Source: Peronospora farinosa (lineage: Eukaryota > Oomycota > Peronosporomycetes > Peronosporales > Peronosporaceae). Taken from it: a stretch of DNA of 64,000 nt. Below are positions 10,462-23,200 of the stretch, one piece after another (positions within the stretch are counted from its first letter, which is position 1; each line of letters begins with the position of its first letter). Position numbers and translations under genes: made by a program. Where the stretch lies: assembly GCA_947646735.1 (NCBI GenBank), contig CANTFK010000017.1, positions 434,001 to 498,000 of the forward strand, written 5' to 3'. The notes beneath the pieces were generated by a model, which saw only the letters and a program-made list of their open reading frames with translations, did not search any database and was not told the DNA's origin.

Positions 10462-13400
10462 CGTTCGGCAACCTCTCCCCCACCAAGCCCTAAACAACTC
10501 GGTGGTAGCGTTAATGGAACGCGTGGGTGTTCGAGGCCATTCACATAAAACGGAGTGTAGCCGGTAGAGGCGTGCACGGAGTTATTGAGTGCAAAGTCAA
10601 CTTTAGGCAGCATAGAGCTCCAACGCTTATGCGATTCATCACAAACCCTGCGGAGGATATCGTCCACAACGCGATTGGCGCATTCTATTTGAACATCGAT
10701 CTGCGGATGATCCGCTGTGGACATGTTGCCTAGCACCTGGAGACGGACTTCCAAGACTTACTCGTGAAACGAGGATCACGGTCAAAACAATTGCCACTGC
10801 CATCACATGTTGGCGAAACATTCGATCGATAAGCAGCTGCGCTATATCAATCGAGGCCAGCACAGACGCTAAATAACCATCTTGCTCAAATGGTCAACAA
10901 AGACCACGATATCTGTGTTTCTATACGTATCTGTCGGTAGGCCAAACACAAAGTCCATACTAATGGACTCCTAACACCCAGTGGGGACAGGAAAACAAGC
11001 CAAAGGCACTGCCACATGGGGTAAGGGTTTCACTTTTTGACACGTTTAACACGTACGCACAAATTGTTCACCCATTTTTTAGAGGTCAGGCCACCGAATA
11101 CTTTGGCATGCCAAACAAAAGGTCTTTCCACGACCCATATGATCACCAATGGTGGTGTCATGTGCCTCATAAAAGATACGATACAAGAGTCCTCGTCAAG
11201 AGGAATCACAATATGTGGAGGATTCACCACATCTACAACAGCCCCTGATCGATATGATATCGATGAAGGCTCGTACGTAGTCGTGTCGACAATTAATTGT
11301 CAGAGTCTTTGAACTCTTGACTACCAAAAGCATGTAAGCAATATACGCGGTGCCGATTCTTAACATAAGCTGCACGAAAAGGATCGGTGATCGATGAAAG
11401 CAGCGTCGTAACATGATCCAGCTCATATTCAGGCCTGCGTGACAACGTTACTGCCAAAGCATTTGCTTGCCTGGCTTATACTTCGCCTCGAAGTTGTATA
11501 TAGCAATGAATGAAATCTAGCGGGCCATTATCTTCGATAGATGAGGCTGCTGAGTCCCAGTGCGTAACGACGCATGATCGGTATCGATCAAAAAAGGCTT
11601 CGAGCCCAGCAGATGAACTCTAAATTTGACTAGATCATACTTCATCGCAAGTAGCTCTTTGTCATGAACTGGATAGTTCTTTTCTGCAGCTTTCATCTGG
11701 CGAGATTCAAAAGCGATCACACGCTCACAACCTTCATCATCTGTTTGTAACAGAGCAAGGCCAATGGCAAAATCTGACGCGTCACATTTGACGCTAAACG
11801 GTCGGTCAGGATCTGGCAAAGCCAAAATAGGAGTATGTAGAAGGCTCGCCTTCACCGCTTGAAAAGCATCTTCGTGTTCGGCATGCCAACACCATTCTAC
11901 ATCCTTTTTAAGGAGATTGGATAATGGCCGAGTCATATCAGCGCAATATTTAATGAACTTATGCAAGTATTTGACAATACAAAGCCAGTTACGCAAATCC
12001 TCTTGTAAATGCGAAACTGGCCACTCAACTATGGCTTGACTTTACTAAGATCCACTCGGAACGCTCACTTCCCAAATAAAAGCAGTCTAATAAGGGAATC
12101 TATTTCACTAAAAGATTCGCTTAGATGCATTAGCGCACTCGAGAACAGCTCGCTAGTGAGCAAGATGGTTCTCGGTATCATACTGCCCATGTTTAGCACG
12201 AATATGGACAAAAGTGTCATCAAAGTACGTCTGTTCAAAGCTTCGATGGGGTCGAAACAATTGCGTCACCAAACGGTTAAGCGTAGCGGGAGAATTTGAA
12301 AGCTTTTTGGGCATAACTAGCCACTCCCAGAGCATACCACTCGGTGTACTATTCGCGGTGAGCGGAATATCTCTAGCTCGCATTAGCAATTGGTAATAGA
12401 CATTGACTAAGTCGATCGCGCTGTACATGGTACAACCGACCATAATGTTCTGAAGAACATCCTTTCTAGGTATTGGCGTCTGTGCAGGTATAGTGGCTGC
12501 ATTGAGCTTATTATAAGCATGAAGAATACGCCACCTACCATTTAATTTCTTGGCACAGAAGGTGCGGCGATTTACTCTCGCGCACCATACCCGCCGCGTG
12601 CTTTGCACGAAAGAATTCGTCAATGACTTTACACTGCTCTTTTAGCAAAGGTTACTGTCGTATTACGCAGTATTTGGTTTCAGGAACCAGGCCAGTTTCG
12701 TGACGTACACCTCTATCAGGAGGTAGAATAGACGGTAAATCATGACACAAAACGTTCTTAAGTCCTTAAGTAAAGGAAAATGGGGATCGGAATGATTATT
12801 ATAAAATAAAGGATTCAACACGTGCACTAAGTGCCGTCTTTGAATCTATATTTAGGACTGCCTCATTGATAAGCGAGGATGAGTTCAAGTCGAGGCGAGG
12901 TCGAAATATCACCATATCGAGTTCTTAAAAAATTCATTCAAAGCCATCTCGTTAGCTTAAGAGGGCACCTAATGATGGAAGGACTTTAAGGTCAATCTCA
13001 CCATCTACATCACCTGTAACTCCGTTGACTAGGGTGTACAGCTGGTCACTGACATCATTACGTAATAAAACAGACGCCTTGCGTCTCGCAGGCGCCATCT
13101 GGCGACGCTGCCGTCTAATTGACGAGACCGTACTCTTCAAAGTACTCGGGATGTCATCATCCCCAAGGTCGATAGATTTATCGACCTTAACCTGCTCTGT
13201 ACGAGAGCCGGTGTCATTATTAACAATTAGTTATAGTTATAATAGCCAATATCACTAACAAGGTATTCGGCAGTAACTTGCTCTTTACAAGAGCCGATGT
13301 CATTACCGACATCCAGTGTCACAATATTACTATGAGTATCACTCAACGGAGTACGTGCCGTCCCACAAGGTGTCACTGAGATATACTCGACACTATTGAT

Positions 13401-14115
13401 GTTGACGTTGGAGTTTATCATCTCAGACACTCCATTGTCCAGCACATTACATGACTCGGTTAGTGGCTCGCGCCAATAGCCCTTTTTCTCAGCGAAGGTG
13501 GGTTCATGACTCTTCAAAGCTTCGATAGGAACATTGCGCTTGGCGCCTAAAGTTTTGGATCTCCAATCGATCCACGGCTCATGGCGTTCCAACCAGACCA
13601 TACTGAGAATGAGATCATATCTCGAGTCCAAATCTAGGACAAGACAGCGTTTAACGCTATTAAAGTCTAAGAATTCACACCTAAGTTCAACGGAACTTTA
13701 GGAACGGCGACACGTACACCGGTCGCGAGACGCACGGTTATACTGTCACCCTCTTGCGCTTCTAGCTCCTCAACATACAGATGACTACCTTCAAGGGAAC
13801 GACGTCGGATTTGACGCCCCTGAGTCAATTAAAGTTGACTGTGGCTTCTTAAAGCCTCTAACGGTTGCCGACACAACCAACAAGCCTGGCTTGTAATCTT
13901 GTTCTATGGGAGCATCCACAGAACCACTTGGGGCTAAGCCCTGTTTCCCTTTACCTCCTAATCAACAGAACTTAGTTCTTTCCCAGTAGGGCGCCCCGCT
14001 CCTACTGGGAGTTGACGTTTTCCCCTGCGGTGCTCGCCTTTTGGCTAGGAGCAGGGTTTCGGCTCTGCCGATTTGAACGTTGCTTTCGCAACGGACAGCT
14101 AGGGCGGAGGTGCCT
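10462..14115 (-). mobile_element. Gypsy E2 (family A), antisense, pol part; 3' end missing
   Basis: Read on the minus strand it gives, from high to low coordinates: end of gag, protease region (13640-13970, with the LIDSGAS equivalent), protease C-terminus [16 protein letters not shown] (13580-13630), linker, RT with YFDD (12150-12620), RNase H (11517-11996, KCDASDFAIGLAL) and integrase (10449-11230, ADHPQID). It stops inside the integrase region at 10462, at the E1 LTR, so the chromodomain, the antisense ORF and the 3' LTR are gone. Many shifts and stops are present. The 13600-14106 stretch is almost identical to the inverse of E3, unlike the rest of E2. Confidence 0.85.
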
Positions 14116-14757
14116 TGTAACGGGTTTACACGACGGTTGTAGCGTCTTTCCGAGAGTTTACGCTTAAACTCTCCTTTGTATTGCATATAATGCATTATTA
14201 TACTTCTCTTTAGAGAGGTATTAAGTATGAGCGTTTTAATACGGTATTCGGTAATACCGTATCTTATCGATTGAAATTCGATAAATCACTAACGCTATAT
14301 TAAGTACATCCTACACAGATGTTTAGACGATACGTCGTTCAATAGCAAAGTCTGCATATAATAATTACTATTATAGTAATTAATCTAGTGTAGTGTACTT
14401 AGAGTAGGACTATTCATAAAAATCTTAAAGCATAAATAAAATCAGTTCTCCTTTTGAGTTTAAGATCGCAAGTCGTTCTGACTTGTTCTCTTGTGCACTT
14501 CGTGCGTTGGTTCTCTGAACCCCTAAGCTTCTAGATTGTTCTTGCACTCTGTGCATTGGTTCTCTGAACCTTAAGCTTATTGCTTGGCTGACTAAAAGTC
14601 TCTTTCGTAGTTCCTTAGAACAGGGTGACTTTCAGTCGTTTAATTAGTTCCTTAGAACTAAGAGGCTTTTAGCCTTAACTCTATTTAGTTCTCTAGAACT
14701 AAGAGGCTTCCAGCCGAAAGTCTTCCTCTGGCTAAAGAGCTGTGCAGCTCCGCTACA
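14116..14757 (+). repeat. E3 5' LTR (LTR a)
   Basis: TGTAACGGGTTTACACGACG...CTCCGCTACA, 642 bp. About twenty short perfect hairpins follow each other with 3-5 nt loops: for example 14152-14173 (9-bp stem), ACGGTATTCGGTAATACCGT at 14241-14260, 14363-14381 (8-bp stem), and TAGTTCTCTAGAACTA at 14686-14701. No TGG-type primer site follows; the tRNA primer is not recognised. Confidence 0.88.
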
Positions 14758-14817
14758 CTTAATAGCACTCGTAGTCAATCCTACACCTGAGTCTTTAAAG
14801 ACTGACCCTCTGTGAGA

Positions 14818-15857
14818 ATGGAGAATCAAAATCACCTCTCTGAGGCACAACGACTCGCCTTAGATAAACTATCTGCGTTCGTCGGGCCTGATCAAATCGA
14901 GGCCCTTTTGGCCCAAGGCCCCGAAGTTCTAAATGCTCGTCTTAGGGCCTTTATGCGTTATGAAGCAACGCTCCTCGGGCAGGTCCATGACCAGGCAGCG
15001 TCAGCTGCGCCTACACAGTACATTCCGGTACCTGTGCCCGATGCAGAGCCAAAGGCTCGCCCACTTGTTTTAAACGTAAAGACCTTTGAGGGGAAGGAGG
15101 GAGAGAACCTTCTTCTCTGGATCCGAGAAGGTGAAATGGCAATGGATGCCGCCTTGCTTGTATCAGATAAGCAACGAGTTGGATTGGCCATTTTGAAGCT
15201 CGGTGGAAGAGCTAGAGAGTGGGCTCTAACGAGCGATGTCTCTGTAAATGCTGCAACCCCACATGGGAAATGCTTAGAAAACAATTAACTTGTGTGTTTG
15301 CACCGCCTAATCAGGCTTATCGTGTGCGCTCACGCTTCTTAGCTACCCGACAGGGTAAGAAAGAATTGTCGGACTATGTCCAAGAGTTGAGAACTCTCAT
15401 TGCTGCTATGCAGCAGGACCCACTGGAAGAAGAAGTCCGAGTAACCATTTTTATGGAAGGACTTCGCACTGGGGTCGCCAGGACGGAAGTTTTCCATGTC
15501 CAGCCTTCAACTTTCGAGGAGGCAGTAAGCATAGCGTTTAACGCTGAATTTAATTTTAAATCTGCGCGATATGGTCTGCCCTGGTATCAATCAAATACCT
15601 CTAACCGGGCGGAACCCATGGATCTCAGTCAAGCTAAGAAGCTGAGCTTCAAGCTGCTGAGCAGCAAAGTAACATCCGTAGATGTTACATGTGCGGAAGA
15701 ACTAGGCATCTCCGCCCTAGCTGTCCGTTGCGAAAGCAACGTTCAAATCGGCAGAGCCGAAACCCTGCTCCTAGCCAAAAGGCGAGCACCGCAGGGGAAA
15801 ACGTCAACTCCCAGTAGGAGCGGGGCGCCCTACTGGGAAAGAACTAAGTTCTGTTGA
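14818..15857 (+). pseudogene. E3 gag pseudogene
   Basis: ATG 14818 ([18 protein letters not shown]) opens Gag with a conserved [20 protein letters not shown] capsid-like block. A one-base loss near 15265 shifts the frame at AAT/PHGK; the body continues as [20 protein letters not shown] to the MDLSQ segment. A second shift near 15630 is needed to reach the zinc knuckle CYMCGRTRHLRPSC (15683-15724). The same two lesions occur in E4, so they were copied and did not arise here. Confidence 0.8.
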
Positions 15858-18516
15858 TTAGGAGGTAAAGGGAAACAGGGCTTAGCCCCAAGTGGTTCTG
15901 TGGATGCTCCCATAGAACAAGATTACAAGCCAGGCTTGTTGGTTGTGTCGGCAACCGTTAGAGGCTTTAAGAAGCCACAGTCAACTTTAATTGACTCAGG
16001 GGCGTCAAATCCGACGTCGTTCCCTTGAAGGTAGTCATCTGTATGTTGAGGAGCTAGAAGCGCAAGAGGGTGACAGTATAACCGTGCGTCTCGCGACCGG
16101 TGTACGTGTCGCCGTTCCTAAAGTTCCGTTGAACTTAGGTGTGAATTCTTAGACTTTAATAGCGTTAAACGCTGTCTTGTCCTAGATTTGGACTCGAGAT
16201 ATGATCTCATTCTCAGTATGACCTGGTTGGAACGCCATGAGCCGTGGATCGATTGGAGATCCAAAACTTCAGGCGCAACGCGTAATGTTCCTAGCGAAGC
16301 TTTGGAAAGTCATGAACCCACCTTTGCTAGGAAACAAAAGTGCTATTGGCGCGAGCCATTAACTGAGTCAGTTAGTGTGCTGGACATTGGAGTGTCTGAG
16401 TTGATAAACTCCAATGTCAATAATAATAGTGTCGAGCAGAGCTCAATGACACCTAGTGGAGCGGCACGTACTCCGTTGAGTGATACTCATAGTAATATTG
16501 AGACACTGGATGTCGATAATGACATCGGCTCTTGTATAGAGCAAGTAAAGGTCGATGACCTTGTTAGTGAATTCACTGGTACTAGTGACTCACTGGATGT
16601 CAATATTGACATCGGCCCTCGTATAGGGCAGTTTATGGTCAAGGGGTCTGTTGACCTTGGGGATGATAATATCCCAAGTACTTTGAAGAGTACGGTCTCG
16701 TCAATGAGACGGCAGCGTCGCCAGATGGCGGCTGCGAGACGCAAAACGTCTGTTTTATCGCGTAGTAATGTCAGTGATCAGTTGTACACCCTGGTCAACG
16801 GAGTGAAAGGTGATGTAGATGGTGAGGTTGACCTTGAGGCCCTCCCATCATTAAATGCTCTCTTAGAGCTAGACGAAATGTCTGTGGATGAATTTCCTCA
16901 AGCCTTGAAGGCAGGTGCTCTATCCGATATGGTGGTCATTCGACCTAACCTCGAGCTGAACTCATCCTCGCTTGTCGATGAGACAGTCCTCGAAGATACA
17001 AAGGCGGCACTAAGTGCACGTAGTGGGGCATCTATTCTGAAGGACACTTCATATCCCTACTATCCTTTAGTTAAGGAATTCCAGACGTGGTGTGTCACGA
17101 TCCACCGTCGGTTCTACCACCTGATAAGGGTGTACGTCATAAAATTGACTTGGTTCCCGGAACCAAATACTATGTAACACGGCAGTGGCCTTTAATCAAA
17201 GAACAGTGTGACGTCATTGACTAGTTCTTTCGTGCAAAGCACGCGGCGGGCATGTTGCGCGAGAGTAAATCTCCGCACTCGACACCCACTTTCTGTGTTA
17301 AGAAACCGAATGGTAAATGGCGTATCGTTCATGCTTATAATAAGCTCAATGCAGCCACTATACCTGCACAGACGCCAATACCTAGAAAGGATGTTCTTCA
17401 GAACAATATGGTCGGTTGTATCATGCACAGTGCGCTCGACTTAGTCGATGGTTATTACCAATTGCTCATGCGAGCTAGTGATATTCCGCTTACTGTTGTT
17501 AGTACTCCGAGCGGTATGCTCTGGGAGTGGTTAGTGATGCCCCAGGGGCTATCTAATGCTCCGGCTACGCTTAACCGTTTGGTGACGCAATTGTTTCGAC
17601 CCCATCGAAATTATGCACAGACGTACTTTGACGAAACGTTTGTCCATAGTCGAGCTGAACATGGGCGGTCAGATATTGAGAGCCATATTGTTCATTTACG
17701 AGCTGTGCTCGAGTGCATGCGCACTAATAAGCTATATGTTAATGCATCTAAGTGCATCTTGGGGGTCGAAGAAATTTCCTTTTCTAGGGTGCTTCATTGG
17801 GAAGCGGGGCCTACAAGCGGATCCCGCCAAAGTCAAAGCCATAGTCAATTGGCATGTTCCACAGTCTTAGAAGGCCTTGCGTAAATGGCTTGGCCTTGCC
17901 AATTACTTACACAAGTATAGCGAGAATTACGCTGATATGGCTCGGCCGTTATCCAATCTCCTTAAAAAGGATGTGGAATGGTGTTGGCATGGCGAACACG
18001 AGGATGCTTTTCAAGCAGCAAAGGCTAGCCTTGTACATGCTCCTATTTTGGGTTTGCCAGATCCTGATCGATCGTTTAGCGTCTTCTGTGACGCGTCGGA
18101 TTTTGCCATTGGCAGTGATCTGTCACAAACAGATGATGAAGGCCGTGAGCGTGTGATCGCTTTTGAATCTTGCTAGCTGAAAGCTGCAGAAAAGAACTTT
18201 CCAGCTCATGAAAAAGAGCTACTTGCGATGAAGTATGATCTAGTCAAATTTAGAGTTCATCTGCTGGGCTCAAAGCCTTTTGTGATCTATACCGATCATG
18301 CGTCGTTACGCACTGCGACTCAGTCACCGCATCTATTGCAGAGAATGGCCAGATGGCTGTCATTCTTTGCCGAATATAATTGTCGAGGTAAAATATAAGC
18401 CGAACAAGCAAAACGCTTTGGCTGATACGTTGTCACGCAGGCCTGACTATAAGCTTGCTCATGTTACGACGTTGTCGTCTTCTATCAGTGATCTCATTCG
18501 ATCGGCGTATGCTAAA
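15858..18516 (+). pseudogene. E3 pol pseudogene, 5' part (PR, RT, RNase H)
   Basis: The protease region has TLIDSGASN (about 15990) followed by a TGA, with the C-terminal [16 protein letters not shown] at 16188 onward. The linker carries one full copy of the 29-residue DIGS-type repeat. RT runs from 17130 with a stop at 17221-17223; its catalytic box reads YFDE (17624-17635) instead of YFDD, which should abolish polymerase activity. Shifts near 17800 and 18385 and a TAG at 18174-18176 add to the damage. RNase H has CDASDFAIG. The frame ends where E4 is inserted (AYAK/). Confidence 0.83.
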
Positions 18517-19156
18517 TGTAACGGGGTTACACGACGGTTGTAGCGTCTTTCCGAGAGTTTACGGTTAAACTCTCCTTTGTATTGCATATAATGCATTATT
18601 ATACTTCTCTTTAGAGAGGTATTAAGTATGAGCGTTTTAATACGGTATTCGGTAATACCGTATCTTATCGATTGAAATTCGATAAATCACTAACGCTATA
18701 TTAAGTACATCCTACACAGATGTTTAGACGATACGTCGTTCAATAGCAAAGTCTGCATATAATAATTACTATTATAGTAATTAATCTAGTGTAGTGTACT
18801 TAGAGTAGGACTATTCATAAAATCTTAAAGCATAAATAAAATCAATTCTCCTTTTGAGTTTAAGATCGCAAGTCGTTCTGACTTGCTCTCTTGTGCACTT
18901 CGTGCGTTGGTTCTCTGGACCCCTAAGCTTCTAGATTGTTCTTGCACTCTGTGCGTTGGTTCTCTGAACCTTAAGCATATTGCTTGCTGACTAAAAGTCT
19001 CTTTCCTACTTCCTTAGAACAGGGTGACTTTCAGTCGTTTAATTAGTTCCTTAGAACTAAGTGGCTTTTAGCCTTAACTCTATTTAGTTCTCTAGAACTA
19101 AGAGGCTTCCAGCCGAAAGTCTTCCTCTGGCTAAAGAGCTGTGTAGCTCCGCTACA
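18517..19156 (+). repeat. E4 5' LTR (LTR b)
   Basis: TGTAACGGGGTTACACG...CTCCGCTACA. It shares AAGCATATT and GTGTAGCTCC with the 3' LTR of E4 and differs there from the E3 LTRs, which supports the pairing. It has the same hairpin series as LTR a. Confidence 0.88.
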
Positions 19157-19216
19157 CTTAATAGCACTCGTAGTCAATCCTACACCTGAGTCTTTAAAGA
19201 CTGACCCTCTGTGAGA

Positions 19217-20256
19217 ATGGAGAATCAAAATCACCTCTCTGAGGCACAACGACTCGCCTTAGATAAACTATCTGCGTTCGTCGGGCCTGATCAAATCGAG
19301 GCCCTTTTGGCCCAAGGCCCCGAAGTTCTAAATGCTCGTCTTAGGGCCTTTATGCGTTATGAAGCAACGCTCCTCGGGCAGGTCCATGACCAGGCAGCGT
19401 CAGCTGCGCCTACACAGTACATTTTGGTACCTGTGCCCGATGCAGAGCCAAAGTCTCGCCCACTTGTTTTAAACGCAAAGACCTTCGAGGGGAAGGAGGG
19501 AGAGAACCTTCTTCTCTGGATCCGAGAAGGTGAAATGGCAATGGATGCCGCCTTGCTTGTATCAGATAAGCAACGAGTTGGATTGGCCATTTTGAAGCTC
19601 GGTGGAAGAGCTAGAGAGTGGGCTCTAACGAGCGATGTCTCTGTAAATGCTGCAACCCCACATGGGAAATGCTTAGAAAACAATTAACTTGTGTGTTTGC
19701 ACCGCCTAATCAGGCTTATCGTGTGCGCTCACGCTTCTTAGCTACCCGACAGGGTAAGAAAGAATTGTCGGACTATGTCCAAGAGTTGAGAACTCTCATT
19801 GCTGCTATGCAGCAGGACCCACTGGAAGAAGAAGTCCGAGTAACCATTTTTATGGAAGGACTTCGCACTGGGGTCGCCAGGACGGAAGTTTTCCATGTCC
19901 AGCCTTCAACTTTCGAGGAGGCAGTAAGCATAGCGTTTAACGCTGAATTTAATTTTAAATCTGCGCGATATGGTCTGCCCTGGTATCAATCAAATACCTC
20001 TAACCGGGCGGAACCCATGGATCTCAGTCAAGCTAAGAAGCTGAGCTTCAAGCTGCTGAGCAGCAAAGTAACATCCGTAGATGTTACATGTGCGGAAGAA
20101 CTAGGCATCTCCGCCCTAGCTGTCCGTTGCGAAAGCAACGTTCAAATCGGCAGAGCCGAAACCCTGCTCCTAGCCAAAAGGCGAGCACCGCAGGGGAAAA
20201 CGTCAACTCCCAGTAGGAGCGGGGCGCCCTACTGGGAAAGAACTAAGTTCTGTTGA
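19217..20256 (+). pseudogene. E4 gag pseudogene
   Basis: Almost identical to E3 gag (offset 4399), including the one-base loss near 19664 and the later shift before the zinc knuckle at 20082-20123. The few differences include PVPV/LVPV and KAR/KSR. The product would be the particle Gag; without frame restoration only truncated products can be made. Confidence 0.8.
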
Positions 20257-20279
20257 TTAGGAGGTAAAGGGAAACAGGG

Positions 20280-23200
20280 CTTAGCCCCAAGTGGTTCTGT
20301 GGATGCTCCCATAGAACAAGATTACAAGCCAGGCTTGTTGGTTGTGTCGGCAACCGTTAGAGGCTTTAAGAAGCCACAGTCAACTTTAATTGACTCAGGG
20401 GCGTCAAATCCGACGTCGTTCCCTTGAAGGTAGTCATCTGTATGTTGAGGAGCTAGAAGCGCAAGAGGGTGACAGTATAACCGTGCGTCTCGCGACCGGT
20501 GTACGTGTCGCCGTTCCTAAAGTTCCGTTGAACTTAGGTGTGAATTCTTAGACTTTAATAGCGTTAAACGCTGTCTTGTCCTAGATTTGGACTCGAGATA
20601 TGATCTCATTCTCAGTATGACCTGGTTGGAACGCCATGAGCCGTGGATCGATTGGAGATCCAAAACTTCAGGCGCAACGCGTAATGTTCCTAGCGAAGCT
20701 TTGGAAAGTCATGAACCCACCTTTGCTAGGAAACAAAAGTGCTATTGGCGCGAGCCATTAACTGAGTCAGTTAGTGTGCTGGACATTGGAGTGTCTGAGT
20801 TTATAAACTTCAATGTCAACAATAATAGTGTCGAGCAGAGCTCAGTGACACCCAGTGGAACGGCACGTACTCCGTTGAATGAAACTCAAAGTAATATTGA
20901 GACAATGGATGTCGGTAATGACATCGGCTCTCGTATAGAGCAAGTTAAGGTCGATGACCTTGTTAGTGAAGTCACTGGTACTAGTGACTCACTGGATGTC
21001 GGTAATGACATCGGCTCTCGTATAGAGCAAGTGAAGGTCGATGGCCTTGTTAGCGAAGTCACTGATACTAGTGACTCATCACTGGATGTCGGTAATGACA
21101 TCGGCTCTCGTATAGAGCAAGTTAAGGTCGATGACCTTGTTAGTGAAGTCACTGGTACTAGTGACTCACTGGATGTCAATATTGACATCGGCTCTCGTAT
21201 AGAGCAAGTTAAGGTCGATGACCTTGTTAGTGAAGTCACTGGTACTAGTGACTCACTGGATGTCAATATTGACATCGGCTCTCGTATAGAGCAAGTAAAG
21301 GTCGATGACCTTGTTAGTGAATTCACTGGTACTAGTGACTCACTGGATGTCAATATTGACATCGGCCCTCGTATAGGGCAGTTTATGGTCAAGGGATCTG
21401 TTGACTTGGGGATGATAGTATCCCAAATACTTTGAAGAGTACGGTCTCGTCAATGAGACGGCAGCGTCGCCAGATGGCGGCTGCGAGACGCAAAACGTCT
21501 GTTTTATCGCGTAGTAATGTCAGTGATCAGTTGTACACTCTGGTCAACGGAGTGAAAGGTGATGTAGATGGTGAGGTTGACCTTGAGGCCCTCCCATCAT
21601 TAAATGCTCTCTTAGAGCTAGACGAAATGTCTGTGGATGAATTTCCTCAAGCCTTGAAGGCAGGTGCTCTATCCGATATGGTGGTCATTCGACCTAACCT
21701 CGAGCTGAACTCATCCTCGCTTGTCGATGAGACAGGCCTTGAAGATACCAAAGCGGCACTAAGTGCACGTAGTGGAGCATCTGTTCTGAAGGACACTTCA
21801 TATCCCTACTATCCTTTAGTTAAGGAATTCCAGACGTGGTGTGTCACGATCCACCGTCGGTTCTACCACCTGATAGGGGCGTACGTCATGAAATTGACTT
21901 GGTTCCCGGAACCAAATACTGTGTAACACGGCAGTGGCCTTTAATCAAAGAACAGTGTGACGTCATTGACTAGTTCTTTCGTGCAAAGCACGCGGCGGGC
22001 ATGGTGCGTGAGAGTAAATCTCCGCACTCGACACCCACTTAAACCACCAAATGGTAAATGGCGTATCGTTCATGCTTATAATAAGCTCAATGCGGCCACT
22101 ATACCTGCACAGACACCGATACCTAGAAAGGATGTTCTTCAGAACAATATGGTCGGTTGTATCATGCACAGTGCGCTCGACTTAGTCGATGGTTATTACC
22201 AATTGCTCATGCGAGCTAGTGATATTCCGCTTACTGCTGTTAGTACTCCGAGCGGTATGCTCTGGGAGTGGTTAGTGATGCCCCAGGGGCTATCTAATGC
22301 TCCGACTACGTTTAACCGTTTGGTGACGCAATTGTTTTGACCCCATCGAAATTATGCACCGACGTATTTTGATGACATTTTTGTCCATAGCCGAGCTGAA
22401 CATGGGCGGTCAGATATTGAGAACCATATTGTTCATTTACGAGCAGTGCTCGAGTGCATGCGCACTAATAAGCTATATGCGAATGAATCTAAGTGCATCT
22501 TGGGGGTCGAAGAAATTCCCTTTCTAGGGTGCTTCATTGGGAAGCGGGGCCTACGAGCGGATCCCGCCAAAGTCAAAGCCATAGTCGATTGGCCTGTTCC
22601 ACAGTCTCAGAAGGACTTGCGTAAATGGCTTGGCCTTGCCAATTACTTACACAAGTATAGCGAGAATTACGCTGATATGGCTCGGCCGTTATCCAATCTC
22701 CTTAAAAAGGATGTGGAATGGTGTTGGCATGCCGAACACGAAGATGCTTTTCAAGCGGTGAAGGCGAGCCTTCTACATGCTCCTATTTTGGCTTTGCCAG
22801 ATCCTGACCGACCGCTTAGCGTCAAATGTGACGCATCGGATTTTGCCATTGGCCTTGCTCTGTTACAATCAGATGATGAAGGTTGTGAGCGTGTGATCGC
22901 TTTTGAATCTCGCCAGATGAAAGCTGCAGAAAAGAACTATCCAGTTCATGACAAAGAGCTACTTGCGATGAAGTATGATCTAGTCAAATTTAGAGTTCAT
23001 CTGCTGGGCTCAAAGCCTTTTGTGATCTATACCGATCATGCGTCGTTACGCACTGCGACTCAGTCGCCGCATCTCTCGCAGAGAATGGCCAGATGGCTGT
23101 CATTCTTTGCCGAATATAACTTCGAGGTGAAATATAAGCCGGGCAAGCAAAATGCTTTGGCTGATGCGTTGTCACGCAGACCTGATTATGAGCTCGCTCA

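Noticed and set aside
14758..14817. Primer binding site of family A
   Set aside because: The sequence after the LTR (CTTAATAGCACTCG) lacks TGG and matches no tRNA end or anticodon arm I can name, so none is annotated.
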